From Bacillota bacterium (GTDB lineage Bacteria; Bacillota; Clostridia; Saccharofermentanales; DTU023): a stretch of 49,116 nucleotides of DNA. The stretch lies in NCBI GenBank assembly GCA_023622515.1, contig JAMNZB010000072.1:1-49116 (forward strand), in the 5' to 3' direction. Of this stretch, positions 41,444 to 49,116 are shown piece by piece. The notes below the pieces were generated by a model. That model was not told the origin of the DNA, searched no databases, and saw only the letters and a list, made by a program, of their open reading frames with translations. A program made the position numbers and the translations under genes. The stretch's first letter is position 1; each line of letters begins with the position of its first letter.

Positions 41444-41476
41444 ATTTTTTTAATTGCTTGAAATATAAGCTTAGTG

Positions 41477-41506
41477 ATTATACAAGGCATTCTCTCGCCC
41501 TGTCAA
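41477..41506 (-). promoter_or_regulatory. Strong promoter of rpmH-rnpA-yidD
   Basis: Perfect TTGACA (41501-41506) and perfect TATAAT (41477-41482) on the minus strand, 18 bases apart, about 63 bases before the rpmH start. This is the best promoter match in the window, as expected for a ribosomal protein gene. Confidence 0.8.
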
Positions 41507-41529
41507 GTTGTCCAAAAAAAATACTTACC

Positions 41530-42126
41530 CTATTTATCCATTTGCGGAGCAAGATACTTCCCATACATGAGAGAAAATAGGCCCAGCAAATAATCAAAAA
41601 TAGCGGTACCGACAGCAGCAACTAAAATAAGCAGAGGCCAATAGAAGTCGCTAATTTTGCTTTTCAGTTCTGCAGGTAAGAGGCTATCTCCATAAATAAG
41701 CGCTAAGACAAGCAGGAGGAGAATTCCAACCAGCAGGCGAAGCCCAACAGCAAATTTGCTTTTCCAGTGCTTGTTAAGGGCAAAGGCAAACAAAACATAA
41801 GGGCCAAAATAAATGCTGTAAGGCAAATTTAAAAGAAAGCCGGGGTAGATGCCGGATAAGAGAAGGGAGGCAAAAAAGATGATAAGGGCTTGTTTTAGCC
41901 CCTGGTGTAAAACAGCAACCATAAGCACAAAAGCTGCCAGAATACGGAAAGACAGGCTCACGTTAGGGATAAGCCGGGCAAGTATCAAGGCAAGCCAGAT
42001 AAAGCAGAGCATAAGCCCGCTACGCACTAAGCGCTTGGTCTTATTTCGGGCTTCGTAATAGAGTGCTTCATCGACACGCTTTGTAGCCTTATCCTCTTCT
42101 TGAGTTTGCTTAGCAGCAAGGAACAA
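41530..42126 (-). CDS. Small integral membrane protein of unknown function
   Basis: I do not recognise this family. From the proposed start it has 198 residues: a short charged head ([20 protein letters not shown]) and then about six hydrophobic segments, beginning [17 protein letters not shown]. The open frame runs back to 42327, but that part lies inside the J-domain gene. A TTG at 42126 has GGAGG five bases upstream and overlaps the end of the J-domain gene by 17 bases, so it is the likely coupled start; this choice is uncertain. The stop lies just before the rpmH promoter. Confidence 0.6.
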   Translation of the reverse strand: MFLAAKQTQEEDKATKRVDEALYYEARNKTKRLVRSGLMLCFIWLALILARLIPNVSLSFRILAAFVLMVAVLHQGLKQALIIFFASLLLSGIYPGFLLNLPYSIYFGPYVLFAFALNKHWKSKFAVGLRLLVGILLLLVLALIYGDSLLPAELKSKISDFYWPLLILVAAVGTAIFDYLLGLFSLMYGKYLAPQMDK

Positions 42127-42505
42127 GATCGCCTCCCATACATTCACAACAGCTGTCGGCGCAGCAAATACAGAACAAGGTATCACACATGTCCATATCG
42201 CCAAAGGGCCCCTTCCGCTGCGTATAGGTCCTTCTGTCATGCCATTCTTGTTGGTGCTGCCAGGGGTTACCGTAGGGATTTTGCTGACTTTGCCTTTGTT
42301 GATAGCCGCCAGCCCGGCCGCTTTCAATCATCTCATAGGCTCGGTTAATCTCAGCCATTTTTTCTTCGGCGAGTTCCTTAGCCACAGGGTCGGCATGACG
42401 GTCGGGATGGTATCTTTTGGCCAGAGCCCGATAGGCCTTTTTAATTTCTTCTTCGCTGGCATTGCGGTCAACACCCAAGACTTTGTAGGGATCTTTTATG
42501 GCCAC
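42110..42505 (-). CDS. J-domain protein with cysteine-rich tail
   Basis: A 131-residue protein. Residues 5-70 are a J domain ([20 protein letters not shown], then YHPDRHAD with the HPD motif that stimulates DnaK). A Gln/Gly-rich stretch follows (about 75-100), and the tail has nine cysteines ([19 protein letters not shown] and a final PCC). It lacks the Gly/Phe, zinc-finger and C-terminal domains of DnaJ, so it is not the housekeeping co-chaperone. I recall similar short proteins with Cys-rich tails beside DUF5685 genes in other clostridia. The tail could bind metal or lie at a membrane; this is inference. Confidence 0.85.
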   Translation of the reverse strand: MAIKDPYKVLGVDRNASEEEIKKAYRALAKRYHPDRHADPVAKELAEEKMAEINRAYEMIESGRAGGYQQRQSQQNPYGNPWQHQQEWHDRRTYTQRKGPFGDMDMCDTLFCICCADSCCECMGGDLVPCC

Positions 42506-42656
42506 ACTTTTTCCTCCGGCTAATCTTGTTTAAAGAGAATCAAAGTTTCTCTTGCTATCATATAATTTTTACAGGAACTTGTCACGAAAAGCTTTTCCTG
42601 ATCCGACCAGGAGTCAGGCCTGTTTTTCAACAATATTCTGCCGGAAAAATGCCGGA

Positions 42657-43553
42657 CTAGAGAAAGTTTTCTTTCTTTTTCTTTACTTGCTGCACTTGGG
42701 CACGTAAGCCGAGGTGTAAAATATTTTCCAGGAGTTCCGCATCCTTGTAATAGGGAAAGAGGGCGGCCGTGTGGTCTATTCTCTGAATTTTTTCCTGCAG
42801 CAAGGCTTCCGCCAGCCGATAGGCTTCCTCTCTTGGCAAATTTAAAAAGGGATTGAAATTGCCTTTCTTTCGGTCCTCTTCCCAATCGTCAAAAGCATCA
42901 ATAAGGTAGACCCACTCCCCTAAGTAAGTAGCAAAGAGGCCCAGGGTATGGCGATAACGCTCGTCATCAAAGACAAAACTCTTTGTCTTTTTGGCTCCTT
43001 CAAGGAAGATTTCCGCCAGCATTTTCCCACTGTAACCGGCAAGTTCGCGGGCAGTTTTTTCGGCAATTTCCGGCGTATTATCTGCAAGTTCAGGAAAGAT
43101 TTTCTCCTCTCTTTGCCAGGCTGCCGCCAAAAGATTTTTGAGCTTTGCTTCAAGCAGGGGGTAGTTTTGAGAGAACTTTTTTGCGCCGGACTTGAAGAAG
43201 AGCTTAATGAAGAAAGCCCTGCCCTCGCGCCCATCTCTTCTGTCATCATGAGCTTTGGCGTAGACTAAAAAGGAGGTTATGCCGGCAGCAAAATCAAGGA
43301 CAGGGTGGCCTTTAGCCGTTTCTCTTTTTTGTAAGGGCCTGGCAAAACAAGCCTCCTTTTTGCTTTCCGGCTCATCTTCTGCAAAGGCCAGCAAAAAAAT
43401 GGCTAAAAATGTCGTATCATAGCTTACCGCCATCCGCTCAAACTGCGTGTTCAGGGCTGCGATCTGCTTGCAGACACCACAATAGACGGCCCGGTAGCGC
43501 CGCAAATCTTTCACCCTCAGCTCATCCTGCCATGGCTTTATATATCCGAGCAC
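42657..43553 (-). CDS. DUF5685-family protein
   Basis: A 298-residue largely helical protein that I assign to DUF5685 by its opening (MLGYIKPWQDELRVKDLRRY, then YCGVCKQIAALN) and by the conserved acidic segment LIDAFDDWEEDRKKGNFNP. The Asp-rich motif and helical build recall prenyl synthases, but no product is known to me. Two cysteines (YCGVC) and a later ACF are conserved-looking. The GTG start at 43553 has AAAGGAG six bases upstream. It is transcribed away from gltX and followed after about 150 bases by the J-domain gene; a joint role is inferred from place only. Confidence 0.75.
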   Translation of the reverse strand: MLGYIKPWQDELRVKDLRRYRAVYCGVCKQIAALNTQFERMAVSYDTTFLAIFLLAFAEDEPESKKEACFARPLQKRETAKGHPVLDFAAGITSFLVYAKAHDDRRDGREGRAFFIKLFFKSGAKKFSQNYPLLEAKLKNLLAAAWQREEKIFPELADNTPEIAEKTARELAGYSGKMLAEIFLEGAKKTKSFVFDDERYRHTLGLFATYLGEWVYLIDAFDDWEEDRKKGNFNPFLNLPREEAYRLAEALLQEKIQRIDHTAALFPYYKDAELLENILHLGLRAQVQQVKKKKENFL

Positions 43554-43703
43554 CCTCCACTCCTTTGCACGAATTCTTTTTTAGGATTTTTTCTTTACTT
43601 TGTCTTATGATAGAGTAAAATTCTGAAAAAAGAAATTTTCCATAAAGAGCATGCCCTCTTTTCACCGCCTAAGATTGAACAACGAAGGAGAAGTAGCGTA
43701 AGT

Positions 43704-45158
43704 ATGAAGAAAATAAGAAGAACCCGTTTTGCCCCCAGTCCGACAGGCTACATGCATGTAGGCAATTTGCGTTCGGCCCTCTACACTTGGTTGATTGCTA
43801 AAAGTAAGGATGGCAAATTTATTTTGCGCATTGAAGATACGGACCAAGAGCGGATTGTGGAAGGTGCCGTGCAAATTATCTATGACACCTTGTCCGCCTG
43901 CCACTTACAGCACGATGAGGGACCGGATATTGGCGGCCCTTACGGCCCCTATGTACAGAGCGAGCGCTTGGCTATGTACAAACCCTATGCAGAACGCCTG
44001 GTTCAAGAGGGCAAGGCCTACCGCTGTTTTTGTGCAAAAGAAGACGCTGAGGTCTTTGATGAAGAAGAGCCCGATCAGGTCCTTTTTGGCTACAACCGCC
44101 ATTGCCGCAATCTTTCGGAAGAAGAAATAGCGAAAAACTTGGCGGAAGGGAAGCCCTATGTCATCCGGCAAAAAATGCCTCTCGAGGGAAAAACCGGCTT
44201 CCACGATATTGTTTATGGGGAAATTGTTGTCGATAATGCGGAACTTGAGGACCAAATACTTTTGAAGTCTGACGGCTTCCCTACCTACAATTTTGCCAAT
44301 GTTATCGATGACCATGAAATGGGTATTACTCATGTGGTACGCGGTTCTGAATATTTAAGTTCAACCCCCAAATACAACCTCCTATATGAAGCCCTCGGCT
44401 TTGCTATTCCGGAATATGTCCACCTGCCTCTTATTTTAGGTACAGATGGAAGAAAGCTTTCCAAACGCCACGGAGCCACCAGCTTCCAAGACTTAGTGGC
44501 AGAGGGCTACTTGGTCGATGCCATTATCAACTATATGGCCTTCCTCGGCTGGTCTCCCGGCGAGGATACCAGAGAGATTTTCAGCCTGGAGGAATTACGT
44601 GAAATCTTTGATGAACGAAGAATCAGCAAGGCACCCGCTGTTTTTGATTATGAAAAGCTGGCCTGGTATAATGCCCACTACATCAAAGAGATGCTCCGCG
44701 AGGACTTTGAGAACTATCTAAGGCCGGCTAGCGACGCCTTCTTTGGTGAGCAGGATTATGACTTTTCTGTCCTCTGCGATATCTTGCAGTCAAGAATCCA
44801 AACAAGGGCTGAGCTCCCGGAAATGCTGGCCTTCTTTAAGGAAACAACAGCCTATACAAAAGACCTCTTCTACAACAAAAAACAGAAACTCGACCCGGAA
44901 TTGTCGGCCCTTATTTTAAGCAAAGTGCTTGAAGCCACGAAATCACTGGCTGACTTTTCCAAAGAGGCGCTACGTGCGATGTTTAAAGCCCTCGGTGAAG
45001 AATACGCTTGGAAAACCGGTCAGGTTATGACCCCGCCCCGCCTTGCCCTTTCCGGTCAAAATGTTACCCCGGGCGGCACAACAGAAATCATGCTCATTTT
45101 AGGCAAGGAAGAGAGCCTTACCCGTATGGAAAAAGCCTTGGAACTCCTAAATGCCTAA
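43704..45158 (+). CDS. gltX: Glutamyl-tRNA synthetase
   Basis: A 484-residue class I aminoacyl-tRNA synthetase that charges tRNA-Glu. The HIGH-type motif is in FAPSPTGYMHVGNLRSALYT (about 8-27) and the KMSKS-type motif is KLSKRHGA (about 252-259). The C-terminal anticodon-binding helices follow, ending TEIMLILGKEESLTRMEKAL. AAGGAG lies upstream. It opens the only plus-strand pair in the window. A small hairpin (43644-43661) lies in its leader. I see no T-box element. Confidence 0.96.
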   Translation: MKKIRRTRFAPSPTGYMHVGNLRSALYTWLIAKSKDGKFILRIEDTDQERIVEGAVQIIYDTLSACHLQHDEGPDIGGPYGPYVQSERLAMYKPYAERLVQEGKAYRCFCAKEDAEVFDEEEPDQVLFGYNRHCRNLSEEEIAKNLAEGKPYVIRQKMPLEGKTGFHDIVYGEIVVDNAELEDQILLKSDGFPTYNFANVIDDHEMGITHVVRGSEYLSSTPKYNLLYEALGFAIPEYVHLPLILGTDGRKLSKRHGATSFQDLVAEGYLVDAIINYMAFLGWSPGEDTREIFSLEELREIFDERRISKAPAVFDYEKLAWYNAHYIKEMLREDFENYLRPASDAFFGEQDYDFSVLCDILQSRIQTRAELPEMLAFFKETTAYTKDLFYNKKQKLDPELSALILSKVLEATKSLADFSKEALRAMFKALGEEYAWKTGQVMTPPRLALSGQNVTPGGTTEIMLILGKEESLTRMEKALELLNA

Positions 45159-45289
45159 GCAAACAGGTCAAGGACTCGGACAGTTAGCTACATTTCCCAC
45201 CGATGAGTGCTTAGCCGGTTAACGGATGAACAGGAAACGGCTACGATACACCACATGAACAAGATAAATGAATTCTACAAGGAGAAGCT

Positions 45290-46993
45290 ATGAAGGAAAA
45301 AGAAAAACAAATTGTTGCCAATCCGGAAGCCATGATGCCAAGGAACAATTTTATCCACGATTTTATAGACGAGGATTTGCAGGAGGGCAACCGCAGCTAT
45401 GGCCAGCGGATTCATACCCGCTTTCCGCCGGAGCCCAACGGTTACTTGCACATTGGTCATGCCAAAGCTATCTATATCGATTTTACGACCGCTTTAAAAT
45501 ATGACGGTCTTTGTAACCTGCGCATGGATGATACCAATCCGGCCAAGGAAGATGAGCACTATGTCGATATGATAAAAAAAGACGTGCACTGGCTGGGCTA
45601 TGACTGGGGCGACCGTTTTTACCATGCTTCAGATTACTTTGAAGAGATGTATCAATTCGCTGTTGAACTCATTGAAAAGGATTTGGCTTTCGTCTGTGAG
45701 GAAACAACCGAGGAAGTCCGGGAAAACCGCGGAAGCCTGACAGAACCCGGAAAGAATTCTCCTTATCGCAACCGGCCTATAGAAGAAAGTCTGGATTTAT
45801 TCAAGCGGATGAAGGCCGGTGAATTTCCTGACGGCCGCATGACCTTGCGGGCAAAAATCGATATGGCCTCGGGCAATATGAATATGCGCGACCCTGTCCT
45901 TTATCGTATAAGCCATATGGACCACCATAGGACCGGAGATGCATGGTGTATCTATCCCATGTATGACTTTGCCCACCCCATCGAAGACGCTCTCGAAGGC
46001 ATCACCCACTCCCTTTGTTCCCTGGAATTTGAAGACCACAGGCCCTTATATGACTGGGTCGTACAAAATATCAGCTGCCCCTGTAAACCCCGTCAGATTG
46101 AATTTGCCCGCCTGAATCTTGACTATACGATTATGAGTAAGCGCAAGCTTCGCATCCTGGTTGAAGAGGGTTTGGTTTCCGGCTGGGATGACCCACGGAT
46201 GCCGACACTTTCCGGTTTGAGAAGGCGGGGCTACACCCCCAGGGCTATCTTCAATTTCTGTGACCGCATCGGGGTCTCCAAGGTAGAATCTTCGGTCAGC
46301 TACGACTTCTTGGAATACTGCCTCCGGGAAGACTTAAACGAAACAGCCTTACGCGGCATGGCCGTCCTGGACCCCCTTAAGCTTGTGATTACGAATTACC
46401 CTGAGGGCCAAGTGGAAACCCTTTCGGTTGCCAACCATCCCCAGCAAGAGGACCAAGGCCGCCACGATATCAGCTTTTCCAGAGAAATCTGGATTGAGCG
46501 CAGCGACTTTGAAGAAGATCCGCCCAAAAAATTCCACCGGCTCTATCCCGGCAATGAAGTTCGCTTGCGGGGTGCCTATATCATCAAGTGCACCGGTTGT
46601 GTCAAAGATGAAGCCGGCAACATTGAGTATGTTACCGCGGAATATGATGCGGATAGCCGGGGCGGTAAAGCGGCCGATGGGCGCAAGGTTAGGGGAACCA
46701 TACATTGGGTTGATTCCACCAGTGCCAAGGATGCCGAAGTCCGCCTCTATGACAAGTTATTTGCCGTTGAAAATCCGGATGCCGATGAGCGTGAATACCA
46801 CGAACTACTCAGTCCTAACTCACTGCAAGTCTTGGAGAATTGCAAGCTTGAACCCTGGCTCTATGAGCACCGCCACGATGGCGCCTGGCAATTCTTGCGC
46901 CAAGGTTACTTTGTCGCAGATAATGTAGATGATACGGATGAGAAACCGGTTTTCAACCAAGCCGTATCCTTGCGGGAGAGTTATAAGCCCTAA
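45290..46993 (+). CDS. glnS: Glutaminyl-tRNA synthetase
   Basis: A 567-residue synthetase of the bacterial GlnRS type, charging tRNA-Gln directly. The HIGH motif is in FPPEPNGYLHIGHAKAIYID (about 43-62), MDDTNPAKEDEHYVD marks GlnRS, and the KMSKS-type motif is IMSKRKLR. Two beta-barrel anticodon domains form the C-terminal third. AAGGAG lies before the ATG. It follows gltX after 131 bases without an obvious terminator. GlnRS is patchily distributed in Gram-positives, most of which use GatCAB amidation, so this gene was probably gained by transfer. The last eight codons and the stop are duplicated directly downstream. Confidence 0.95.
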   Translation: MKEKEKQIVANPEAMMPRNNFIHDFIDEDLQEGNRSYGQRIHTRFPPEPNGYLHIGHAKAIYIDFTTALKYDGLCNLRMDDTNPAKEDEHYVDMIKKDVHWLGYDWGDRFYHASDYFEEMYQFAVELIEKDLAFVCEETTEEVRENRGSLTEPGKNSPYRNRPIEESLDLFKRMKAGEFPDGRMTLRAKIDMASGNMNMRDPVLYRISHMDHHRTGDAWCIYPMYDFAHPIEDALEGITHSLCSLEFEDHRPLYDWVVQNISCPCKPRQIEFARLNLDYTIMSKRKLRILVEEGLVSGWDDPRMPTLSGLRRRGYTPRAIFNFCDRIGVSKVESSVSYDFLEYCLREDLNETALRGMAVLDPLKLVITNYPEGQVETLSVANHPQQEDQGRHDISFSREIWIERSDFEEDPPKKFHRLYPGNEVRLRGAYIIKCTGCVKDEAGNIEYVTAEYDADSRGGKAADGRKVRGTIHWVDSTSAKDAEVRLYDKLFAVENPDADEREYHELLSPNSLQVLENCKLEPWLYEHRHDGAWQFLRQGYFVADNVDDTDEKPVFNQAVSLRESYKP

Positions 46994-47020
46994 TCCTTGC
47001 GGGAGAGCTATAAACCCTAG
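46967..47020 (+). repeat. 27-bp tandem duplication of the glnS 3' end
   Basis: Bases 46967-46993 (the codons for SLRESYKP and TAA) are followed at once by 46994-47020, which encode SLRESYKP and TAG in the same frame. The copies differ at three bases only, all silent: AGT/AGC, AAG/AAA and TAA/TAG. Confidence 0.9.
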
Positions 47021-47052
47021 GCTGAAACTCCAAATGAGAGAAGAGTTAATAA

Positions 47053-47094
47053 AGGGAGCTGAGGCTCTTAACTTGTCTCCGCTCCCTTTTTATT
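47053..47094 (+). terminator. Terminator of gltX-glnS
   Basis: AAAGGGAGC (47053-47061) pairs with GCTCCCTTT (47083-47091), which is followed by TTATTTC. The loop is about 21 bases and may hold minor pairing. It lies soon after the duplicated glnS end. Confidence 0.7.
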
Positions 47095-47186
47095 TCACGC
47101 TCAAACTCCGGATTTATACTTTTATTTGTCCTATCGCGGCTTTTTATTTCACTGTACTTTTACCCTAAGCAGGCTAAGCAGCAATT

Positions 47187-47933
47187 CTACTTGAGCAGGG
47201 CGTCTATTTTCTCCGCCCAAATTTCTTCATAGCCCGGGGCAAAACCAATCCAAGCTTCCAGCTCTTCCCCTTTATCAAGCAGGTAAAAGGCCGGAATAGA
47301 CATAACATTAAAGGTCTTGGTCAGGTCTTTATCCATCAGGTCAACATTAACCTTAACAACCTTTATTTTCTCCGGATAGGCTGCAGCAAGCTCATCCACA
47401 TAGGGAGAGGACATTAGGCAGGGTGGACACCAAGAGGCCCAGAAGTCGAGAAATATCGGCTCTTCTTGCGCCTTTAGCCAAGCCATAAAATCGTCTGTTT
47501 CTACCGCCTCATAGTGAACTTCCTCTCCCTCCACTATAGCCACTTGATAGGGGGTCACTTCTTTTGCCTCTCTTCCTGCTGTAGAAGGCTTGGTTTCTGT
47601 GTTTTCCACAGGCTTTTTGCTTTCTTTACTTGTCGCTTTAGCCGGCTCTTCTTCCCTTGTCTTTCTTCTTTCCTCAGCTTGCTCTTTCTCCTTTGCCTCC
47701 GCCTCTTCCTCGGTTTCCTTTTCAGCAATGGTTTTCTTTGCCGTCGTCTCTTCTTTTGCCTCTTCAGGTGCTAAGACGGGACTCTTGTTACAGGCACTCA
47801 GCAAGAGGGGGGCAGCCAACAAAAGCAAGAGCAAAATCATTGCAGGAATTCTTTGCCACCAAATTTTTGACTTTTGCAGCCGACCGGACCTTCTGCTAGC
47901 TTGCGGACTATAATGTTGTTTGTCTTGGCGCAT
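47187..47933 (-). CDS. Thioredoxin-like lipoprotein (TlpA type)
   Basis: A 248-residue extracytoplasmic redox protein. A long basic N terminus leads into a lipoprotein signal (MILLLLLLAAPLLLSAC, Cys48). A Glu/Lys-rich spacer runs from about 52 to 120. The thioredoxin fold follows with WASWCPPC (Cys169, Cys172) and the cis-proline segment VMSIPAFYLL. It should reduce or exchange disulfides of surface proteins, fed by a membrane electron donor, perhaps the 4Fe-4S protein encoded just upstream. GGGAGG lies before the ATG. Confidence 0.88.
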   Translation of the reverse strand: MRQDKQHYSPQASRRSGRLQKSKIWWQRIPAMILLLLLLAAPLLLSACNKSPVLAPEEAKEETTAKKTIAEKETEEEAEAKEKEQAEERRKTREEEPAKATSKESKKPVENTETKPSTAGREAKEVTPYQVAIVEGEEVHYEAVETDDFMAWLKAQEEPIFLDFWASWCPPCLMSSPYVDELAAAYPEKIKVVKVNVDLMDKDLTKTFNVMSIPAFYLLDKGEELEAWIGFAPGYEEIWAEKIDALLK

Positions 47934-47954
47934 GAAATACCTCCCTTAAGAAAA

Positions 47955-47976
47955 AGCCTCCGGTATAGTCAAGGCT
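47955..47976 (-). terminator. Weak hairpin between the 4Fe-4S protein and thioredoxin genes
   Basis: AGCCT (47955-47959) pairs with AGGCT (47972-47976); on the minus strand the stem is followed by TTTTTCTT. It is a short stem with a good U run, probably a partial terminator in the 79-base gap. Confidence 0.4.
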
Positions 47977-48012
47977 CTTTCAGCTCAATTTCAAATTAAT
48001 CGCAGCTTTATT

Positions 48013-48939
48013 TTACAGGTCTTTTTCTGAACTTGCGGTCACCCTTGATACCTTTTTTTGAAAACCGCTCCGGAGACAACCCCTAGGGCAGGAAGCCACA
48101 CAGCGCGAACAATGGATACACTCCGGACTTTGATACCTTACCGGCATATCTACACCCATCGGACAGGCTCTTTTACAAGCCCCACAGTCAATACAGGTTC
48201 CCTTGTCGAAAGACAATTGATAGAAGGCCAGCTTATGAAAGAGGCTATAGAAGGCACCCAGGGGGCAAATATAGCGACAAAAAATACGGGGGATAAAAGC
48301 AGCAGCCACAAGAATCCCTATGGCAAGAAAGCTTTTCCAAGAAAAAATAAAGCCTAAGAGCCTCCTTAAATTTTCATTTAAGGCAAGCATGGGCCAACCG
48401 GCCATGACCGTGCCGGAGGGGCAAATGAATTTACAAAACCAAGGCGCCATCAGCTTTGGAAAGAAACGACCTAGAAAGGGTAAAAGAAAGACAAAAAAGA
48501 TAAGGATGAGATACTTCAACTTACGGAGCCTTTGATCAAGCTTTGGGCTTAACAGCTCAGGCCGATACTTTTTACAGGGAATTTTTGCCAGGAGATCTTG
48601 CAAGAAACCAAAGGGGCAGAGCAGCCCGCAAATAAGCCGGCCAAAAAGAAGACCAAAGAAGAGTAATAGACCCAGGACATAAAAGGGAAATAACTGGCGG
48701 GTGTCGTAGAGGCCCGCTTGCAAGGAACCCATAGGGCAGGCCCCAAGCGCTCCGGGGCAGGAATAGCAGCTAAGGCCGGGAAGACAAATATGCTTTACTT
48801 TCCCCTGGTAGATATTCCCCTTGAGAAAGCCCGGAAGATAGGCGTTCGTCCCTAGAGAAAAAAGCCCTTGTACGAGATGTCTCTTCCTCTCACTTTGACG
48901 CATTCTTATAGAAATGGGCGAAGTAGACTTCTTCTTCAT
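48013..48939 (-). CDS. Polytopic 4Fe-4S membrane protein (NapH/CcoG-like)
   Basis: A 308-residue protein with about five membrane segments and cysteine motifs for electron transfer. An early CYSCPGALGACPMG and a CGLLCPFGFLQD segment are followed by ICRYICPLGAFYS and two ferredoxin-type clusters, CIDCGACKRACPMG and CIHCSRCVASCPRG (about 245-290). This order is that of NapH/MauN-type proteins, which pass electrons across or along the membrane. AGGTACATGGTGT precedes the ATG, containing AGG-type complementarity. The neighbouring thioredoxin and CXXC protein suggest delivery of reducing power to the outside. Confidence 0.85.
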   Translation of the reverse strand: MKKKSTSPISIRMRQSERKRHLVQGLFSLGTNAYLPGFLKGNIYQGKVKHICLPGLSCYSCPGALGACPMGSLQAGLYDTRQLFPFYVLGLLLFFGLLFGRLICGLLCPFGFLQDLLAKIPCKKYRPELLSPKLDQRLRKLKYLILIFFVFLLPFLGRFFPKLMAPWFCKFICPSGTVMAGWPMLALNENLRRLLGFIFSWKSFLAIGILVAAAFIPRIFCRYICPLGAFYSLFHKLAFYQLSFDKGTCIDCGACKRACPMGVDMPVRYQSPECIHCSRCVASCPRGCLRSGFQKKVSRVTASSEKDL

Positions 48940-48966
48940 ACACCATGTACCTCCCTTACCCTATAG

Positions 48967-49116
48967 CTATCCTATACCAATACACTCAAGGCAAATCATC
49001 CTGGCTTTTTGAAAGACAGCTGCAGCCTGTCCTGTAAAGATACCGTAGAGGAGGAAGCCGCCCGCAAGAAGCAGCAACAAGCTGCGGCAGAGACTATGGC
49101 CGGCGGGAGAGCGAGC
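48967..49116 (-). CDS. CD1871A-like CXXC-motif small protein, cut by the window end
   Basis: The last 49 codons of an open frame that continues past 49116. One membrane segment (SLLLLLAGGFLLYGIFTGQ) is followed by VFQKARMICLECIGIG and a TAG stop. The C-terminal ICLECIG ending matches the small CXXC proteins named after C. difficile CD1871A. Its role is unknown to me. It lies 27 bases before the 4Fe-4S protein gene, an arrangement I recall from other clostridia. The start is outside the window. Confidence 0.6.
   Translation of the reverse strand, partial: ARSPAGHSLCRSLLLLLAGGFLLYGIFTGQAAAVFQKARMICLECIGIG

Noticed and set aside
42127-42327. N-terminal 67 codons of the long frame of the small membrane protein
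   Set aside because: They lie inside the J-domain gene in another frame, are not membrane-like, and a well-placed ribosome site marks a later start.
42520-42885. 121-codon minus-strand frame
   Set aside because: Overlaps the end of the DUF5685 gene in another frame and shows no family features.
45159-45289. T-box or tRNA gene between gltX and glnS
   Set aside because: No GGGUGGNACCGCG-like T-box core, no cloverleaf, and no terminator stem in the gap.
1-49116. CRISPR arrays, insertion sequences, prophage or integron signs
   Set aside because: No regularly spaced repeats, transposase, integrase or terminal repeats with target duplications were seen.

Overview
The window suggests an anaerobic member of the Bacillota, probably class Clostridia. 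It carries the Gram-positive block rpmH-rnpA-yidD / yidC-jag-mnmE-mnmG-rsmG, an oxygen-sensitive glycyl radical enzyme with its activase, a membrane pyrophosphatase, strong AGGAGG-type ribosome binding sites and an rRNA leader of the Bacillus/Clostridium kind. Base composition is moderate and even. I see no phage, insertion sequence, CRISPR array or tRNA gene. The species cannot be named from the sequence alone.

Layout. Positions 1-133 (minus strand) hold the promoter and leader of an rRNA operon whose 16S gene should lie just left of the window. Positions 341-27748 are, apart from one cell-surface protein gene, a peptide and hydroxyproline catabolism region, all on the minus strand. In order of transcription it holds: oligoendopeptidase F, the surface-anchored protein, an Lrp/AsnC regulator, a dppABCDF-like transporter, an Xaa-Pro aminopeptidase, a second transporter oppBCDFA, two amidohydrolases (one lacking its metal ligands), the hydroxyproline dehydratase activase, HypD, a P5C dehydrogenase, and a second Lrp/AsnC regulator. 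Positions 27813-30512 hold gyrA. Positions 30811-36913 hold rsmG, mnmG, mnmE, jag and yidC. A DMT-type transporter and hppA (37189-40239) separate these from yidD-rnpA-rpmH (40510-41413). dnaA is not found next to rpmH. A small-membrane-protein / J-domain / DUF5685 group follows (41530-43553). gltX and glnS (43704-46993) are the only clear plus-strand genes. A thioredoxin-like lipoprotein, a 4Fe-4S membrane protein and a CD1871A-like CXXC protein, cut by the window end, fill 47187-49116.

How the main genes fit together (inference from family knowledge). Two oligopeptide importers bring in peptides. PepF and the Xaa-Pro aminopeptidase trim them, and the amidohydrolase may split Xaa-Pro or Xaa-Hyp dipeptides. 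HypD, made active by its radical-SAM activase, dehydrates trans-4-hydroxy-L-proline to pyrroline-5-carboxylate. The adjacent dehydrogenase oxidises that to glutamate with production of NAD(P)H. This is an oxidative route, in contrast to the reductive (ProC, then Stickland) route usually associated with clostridial hypD. The two Lrp paralogues that frame the transport and catabolic genes are natural candidates for its regulators. The whole reads as a locus for using collagen- or gelatin-derived peptides.

The points most worth checking are the catalytic/non-catalytic amidohydrolase pair, the branched RNA-like element at 14684-14774, the predicted oxidative hydroxyproline route, the GyrA Ala at the quinolone position, the duplicated 3' end of glnS, and the uncharacterised modules at the right-hand end.
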